Below, one piece after another: positions 5,110 to 7,644 of a stretch of 7,644 nucleotides of DNA. The notes under the pieces were generated by a model. That model ran no database searches. It worked only from the letters and a program-made list of their open reading frames with translations, and had not been told where the DNA came from. The stretch comes from Pseudomonadota bacterium (GTDB lineage: Bacteria > Desulfobacterota > Syntrophia > Syntrophales > UBA5619). Position 1 is the stretch's first letter, and each line of letters opens with the position of its first letter. Location: positions 1-7,644 of the forward strand of contig JAHJQP010000238.1 in NCBI GenBank assembly GCA_018819165.1. The letters run 5' to 3'. The translations under genes were made by a program, and so were the position numbers.

Positions 5110-6291
5110 TTAGCGGAATTCCTTCATGACCTCCCCGAAACCATCGATGGCCCCGAGGATCGTCGCCTCGTCCACGCAGTAGGCGATCCGGATATGACCC
5201 GGCCCGCAGAAACCGCTCCCGGGGACGGTGAGGATTCGCCGCTCCTGGAGGGCGTGGGCGAAGCGGACATCGTCGGGAATGGGCGTACGGGGAAAGAGGT
5301 AGAAGGCCCCCCCCGGCTTTTCCACCCGGTAACCCACAGAGGTGAGGCCGTCGCAGAGGAGGTCCCGCTTTTTCCGGTAGGTCTCCACATCCACCCGCAC
5401 CCCCTGGAGGCCGGTGATGGCCCGCTGCATCAGAGCGGGGGCGTTCACGAAACCGAGGATACGGTTGCAGAGAGTGAGGCCTACCATGACCTCTTCGAGG
5501 CCGGCGATGGCCGGATTCACCGCGATATAACCGATCCTCTCGCCGGGAAGGGAAAGACTCTTGGAATAGGAAGAGGCGATGAGGCTGTGGGGATAGGTGG
5601 CAAGCACGCTCGGCACCGTCACCCCGTCATAGACGATCTCGCTGTAAGGTTCGTCGGAGATGAGGTAGATCTCCCGCTTCAAAGCACTCCCCTGCTCAGC
5701 AAGGAGCGCCGCCAACCCCCTGATGCCTGTTTCGTCATACACCTTGCCGGTGGGATTATTCGGAGAGTTGATCAGGACCGCCTTTGTCCTCTTCGTGATG
5801 GCCGCGCTGATCGCGTCGAGATCGAGGGAAAAATCCTCCCGCGTCGGGACGATCACCGCCGCACCGCCGGCATTGTCCACGTAGAAGCGGTACTCCACGA
5901 AGAAGGGCGCCGGGAGGATCACCTCTTCGCCGGGATCGAGCAGCGTCTTCAAGATCACATTGAGCGCCCCTCCGGCGCCGCAGGTCATCACTATCTGATC
6001 GGCCGTGAGCGGCACACCCCGCGAAGAACTAACCGCCGCCGCAACAGCTGCCCGTGTCTCCGGATATCCGGCGTTCGGCATGTACATGTGCATCCCGGGG
6101 ATCTCGGCGTAAGCAAGCTGGCGCAATCGTTCCACGAATTCCCGCGGAGGCTCGACATTGGGATTGCCGAGGCTGAAATCGAAGACGTTTTCCGCCCCGT
6201 AGCGCTCCTTCAGACGGCCTCCCTCCTCAAACATCTTCCGGATGAAAGAAGCCTGGGAGATAAAACCGTTGATCTTCTTCGCGATTGCCAT
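5110..6291 (-). CDS. Class I/II pyridoxal-phosphate aminotransferase
   Basis: A fold-type I PLP enzyme of 393 residues (AspC/COG0436-like), moving an amino group between an amino acid and a 2-oxo acid in the cytoplasm. Visible signatures, in numbering from the start chosen here, are S-P-N-N-P-T-G at 176-182 (Asn179 near the cofactor), I-S-D-E-P-Y at 211-216 (Asp213 to the pyridine nitrogen, Tyr216 to the phenolic oxygen), S-Y-S-K-S-L-S-L-P-G-E-R at 241-252 (Schiff-base Lys244), and Arg368 in H-I-R-I-A-Y for the substrate carboxylate. The N-terminal F-E-E-G-x-R-L-K-x-x-Y-G-A-x-N-V-F-D-F-S-L-G-N-P-N is typical of a broad anaerobe group. Substrate cannot be read from sequence. The ATG at 6291 has AAGGG about 8 nt upstream; an upstream TTG at 6393 is in frame but coincides with a TTGACA box and encodes an atypical extension. 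Confidence 0.93.
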   Translation of the reverse strand: MAIAKKINGFISQASFIRKMFEEGGRLKERYGAENVFDFSLGNPNVEPPREFVERLRQLAYAEIPGMHMYMPNAGYPETRAAVAAAVSSSRGVPLTADQIVMTCGAGGALNVILKTLLDPGEEVILPAPFFVEYRFYVDNAGGAAVIVPTREDFSLDLDAISAAITKRTKAVLINSPNNPTGKVYDETGIRGLAALLAEQGSALKREIYLISDEPYSEIVYDGVTVPSVLATYPHSLIASSYSKSLSLPGERIGYIAVNPAIAGLEEVMVGLTLCNRILGFVNAPALMQRAITGLQGVRVDVETYRKKRDLLCDGLTSVGYRVEKPGGAFYLFPRTPIPDDVRFAHALQERRILTVPGSGFCGPGHIRIAYCVDEATILGAIDGFGEVMKEFR

Positions 6292-6360
6292 AGAAAGCAC
6301 CCTTTGGTAAAAATGTCCGTCGGCCATGCCCCGTACGGAAGAGTTCCGCCCCGAAAACGA

Positions 6361-6393
6361 ATTTTCACTCTCACGGCCCGTCGCCCCTGTCAA
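6361..6393 (-). promoter_or_regulatory. Possible promoter of the aminotransferase gene (perfect -35, poor spacing)
   Basis: On the minus strand a consensus TTGACA (6393-6388) precedes a GC-rich spacer and then TGAAAA/GAAAAT at about 6367-6361. The spacing is 20-21 nt instead of 17. That suggests either an activator-dependent promoter or a chance -35 hexamer. It lies about 100 nt upstream of the start codon. Confidence 0.3.
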
Positions 6394-6480
6394 GGAAAAT
6401 GTGGTCCAAATTCTCCCTTGCGCGCTGCCCTGGAGATCAACCTTCTTTCACCAGGTCACTCTCCGATCGCTTGATCGTCC

Positions 6481-6509
6481 TTGACTTTTTAGAAGGTATT
6501 GACTAATCT
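6481..6509 (+). promoter_or_regulatory. Sigma70-like promoter of the fmdB-type/adk unit
   Basis: TTGACT (6481-6486) and TAATCT (6504-6509) are 17 nt apart, near-consensus at both boxes. Transcription should start around 6516, giving a leader of about 70 nt. A second TTGACT overlaps the -10 at 6499-6504 but has no good -10 of its own. Confidence 0.65.
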
Positions 6510-6527
6510 ACCACCAATCAAGATTAG
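6503..6527. promoter_or_regulatory. Inverted repeat over the -10 box, candidate operator
   Basis: CTAATCT (6503-6509) and AGATTAG (6521-6527) form a perfect 7-bp inverted repeat with an 11-nt spacer. The left arm is the -10 box itself and the right arm falls just past the expected start site. This is a classic repressor position, but no regulator gene is linked in the window. Confidence 0.35.
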
Positions 6528-6586
6528 GTGCGGACGTTTCCCCTAAACGGACTGAGGCGTCCACCCTGGCTGCAAGGAATGAATCC

Positions 6587-6799
6587 ATGCCGATATACGA
6601 GTATAGATGCCGGAAGTGCAAACACCTCTTCGAGGTCCTCTTCCGGAGCCGCGACGAAAAGATGACCGTCACCTGTCCGGAGTGCGAGTCGACCCGAACG
6701 CAACGGATGATGTCCGCCTTTGCCGGGAAGATCGGGAACACCTCTGACGGCGGCGCCGGTTGCGGGAGCTGCGCCGCCACCACTTGCGGCCCCTCCTGA
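6587..6799 (+). CDS. FmdB-type small zinc-ribbon protein
   Basis: A 70-residue cytoplasmic protein opening M-P-I-Y-E-Y-R-C, the hallmark of the FmdB/CxxC zinc-ribbon family. Two C-x-x-C knuckles (Cys8/11 and Cys30/33) bind one zinc. The tail is low-complexity and glycine-rich with three further cysteines (59, 62, 67), as is common in this family. FmdB was named for a proposed regulatory role in formamidase or formate-dehydrogenase operons; its molecular function is not settled and nothing here specifies it. AAGGA sits 8 nt before the ATG. It is first in a unit with adk, 55 nt upstream of that gene, behind a strong promoter. Confidence 0.92.
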   Translation: MPIYEYRCRKCKHLFEVLFRSRDEKMTVTCPECESTRTQRMMSAFAGKIGNTSDGGAGCGSCAATTCGPS

Positions 6800-6813
6800 G
6801 GACACTGACCGGT

Positions 6814-6830
6814 CATGGCCGTCGGCCATG
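6814..6830. repeat. Perfect 17-nt palindrome/hairpin in the adk leader
   Basis: CATGGCC (6814-6820) and GGCCATG (6824-6830) pair perfectly around GTC, or over 8 bp around a single T. It ends 9 nt before the AAGGAG of adk, so as RNA it would sit just upstream of the ribosome site and could shape adk expression or mark a processing point. A near-copy lies in the aminotransferase leader (6313-6329). Confidence 0.45.
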
Positions 6831-6854
6831 CAAAATATTAAGGAGTTCGTGAAT

Positions 6855-7529
6855 ATGAATATTCTGATCTTCGGACCGAACGGAAGCGGCAAGGGAACCC
6901 AGGGCGCGGTGGTTCAGAAGAGGTACGGCGTCCCCCACATCGAGACGGGAGTGATCTTCAGAGAAAACATTAACAAAGGAACGGAACTTGGCAATAAGGC
7001 GAAGGAATTTATAGACAGAGGCGAACTCGTTCCCGATGGGATCACCGTACCGATGATCCTCAATCGCCTCCGCCAGGTGGACTGCAAAAGCGGCTGGCTC
7101 CTCGACGGTTTTCCCCGGAACTTAGTCCAGGCGGAGGCCCTTTGGAAGGCCCTCCACGAAGCCGGGATGAAGCTGGATTACGTCATCGAGATCGTTCTCG
7201 ACCGGGAGATCGCCAAAAAAAGGATCATGGGCCGCCGGCTTTGCGCCACGGACAACAACCACCCGAACAACATCTTCATCGATGCGATCAAACCCGCCGA
7301 AAAGGACGGGAAGCTGGTCTGCCGGGTCTGCGGCTGCGACAAACTGACCGCCCGAGCCGACGACCAGGACGAAGCGGCGATCGACAAGCGCCACGGCATC
7401 TACTACGACGAGAAGTCGGGGACCCTTGCAGCCGTGAACGACTTCAAGGCGCGCGTCAAGGTCCTCGAGGTGGACGGCGCCCCCGGCGTGAAGGAGGTCT
7501 CCCTGGCCCTCCTCGCGAAGCTGGGATAG
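6855..7529 (+). CDS. adk: Adenylate kinase with a Cys/His metal-binding LID
   Basis: Catalyses ATP + AMP = 2 ADP in the cytoplasm. The 224-residue protein has the P-loop G-P-N-G-S-G-K-G-T-Q (7-16), AMP-site D-G-F-P-R-N (84-89), LID entry G-R-R-L-C (126-130), and R-A-D-D-Q-D-E...K-R (167-179). In the LID, Cys130-x5-His136-x19-Cys156-x2-Cys159 matches the arrangement described for Desulfovibrio adenylate kinase, which binds Zn, Co or Fe, rather than the usual four-Cys or Cys-free LID. The canonical T-G-D-x-L-R motif reads T-G-V-I-F-R here (Val33 for Asp), as I recall for Desulfovibrio enzymes. A nucleoside-monophosphate kinase of another specificity cannot be fully excluded. The ATG at 6855 has AAGGAG 9 nt upstream; the frame is open further upstream but that part overlaps the zinc-ribbon gene. 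Confidence 0.93.
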   Translation: MNILIFGPNGSGKGTQGAVVQKRYGVPHIETGVIFRENINKGTELGNKAKEFIDRGELVPDGITVPMILNRLRQVDCKSGWLLDGFPRNLVQAEALWKALHEAGMKLDYVIEIVLDREIAKKRIMGRRLCATDNNHPNNIFIDAIKPAEKDGKLVCRVCGCDKLTARADDQDEAAIDKRHGIYYDEKSGTLAAVNDFKARVKVLEVDGAPGVKEVSLALLAKLG

Positions 7530-7531
7530 CC

Positions 7532-7644
7532 TCAGGCAGCACCGGAACTTGCACGGACGAAATCGTCGGATGTCACGATTGCACGGACTGTCCTGATGAA
7601 ACCCTGAAGTTCATTGATCTCGGTCCACATGATCAGACCTGCGG
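7532..7644 (-). CDS. C-terminal end of a convergent gene (runs off the right edge)
   Basis: The minus strand is open from the window edge to a TGA at 7534-7532, giving the last 36 residues of a protein. The segment contains I-M-W-T-E-I-N-E-L-Q-G-F-I-R-T-V-R, a plausible helix, and a Val-Arg-Ala tripeptide repeated ten codons apart. The stop is only 2 nt from the adk stop on the other strand, a typical compact convergent junction. The family is not recognisable from this much sequence, and a chance open frame remains possible. Confidence 0.5.
   Translation of the reverse strand, partial: AGLIMWTEINELQGFIRTVRAIVTSDDFVRASSGAA

Noticed and set aside
4888..6474. A 528-codon open frame on the plus strand, antisense to the aminotransferase and running out of acyP
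   Set aside because: It overlaps two genes with clear catalytic motifs, has no Shine-Dalgarno or recognisable domain, and its composition is that of a GC-rich antisense shadow.
7549..7588. 10-bp direct repeat TTGCACGGAC at 7549-7558 and 7579-7588
   Set aside because: The copies are 30 bp apart and in phase with the partial minus-strand frame, where each encodes part of Val-Arg-Ala. A coding coincidence explains it, and two copies do not make an array.

Overview
The window is a roughly 58-60% G+C bacterial chromosomal segment with housekeeping genes on both strands. I see no rRNA, tRNA, CRISPR array or complete mobile element. A pyruvoyl-type arginine decarboxylase, a LapA-domain protein and an adenylate kinase with a metal-binding LID of the Desulfovibrio type suggest an anaerobic Desulfobacterota (former Deltaproteobacteria), perhaps a syntrophic lineage. 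That placement is inference from gene content, not a database match.

Left part (1-2354), all read on the minus strand. A strong sigma70-like promoter (2354-2327) drives a leftward unit: a decayed YfcE/MJ0936-type phosphodiesterase remnant (pseudogene, two in-frame stops), a HIT-family nucleotide hydrolase or transferase, a two-pass LapA/DUF1049 membrane protein overlapping it by 4 nt, a possible 49-residue small protein, and pyruvoyl-dependent arginine decarboxylase (pdaD, agmatine synthesis). A long GC-rich hairpin follows pdaD. At the left edge is the first 52 codons of another minus-strand membrane protein with its own candidate promoter.

Centre (2397-5039), plus strand. A TTGACT-17-TAGGAT promoter faces away from the leftward one and starts a tight operon: an uncharacterised 87-residue charged protein, NAD+-dependent DNA ligase ligA, and acylphosphatase acyP. 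Each junction overlaps by 4 nt (ATGA, TTGA), implying translational coupling. A 12-bp-stem hairpin separates this operon from a convergent minus-strand class I/II PLP aminotransferase (5110-6291).

Right part (6481-7529), plus strand. A TTGACT-17-TAATCT promoter, with a 7-bp inverted repeat covering its -10 box, precedes a small FmdB-type zinc-ribbon protein and adenylate kinase (adk), with a perfect hairpin between them. The 3' end of a convergent minus-strand gene closes the window.

I did not find a convincing new multi-gene system. The most informative non-routine items are the phosphodiesterase pseudogene (only visible by reading through its stops), the metal-LID adenylate kinase, an unlisted small reading frame before pdaD, and several palindromes at promoter or leader positions.
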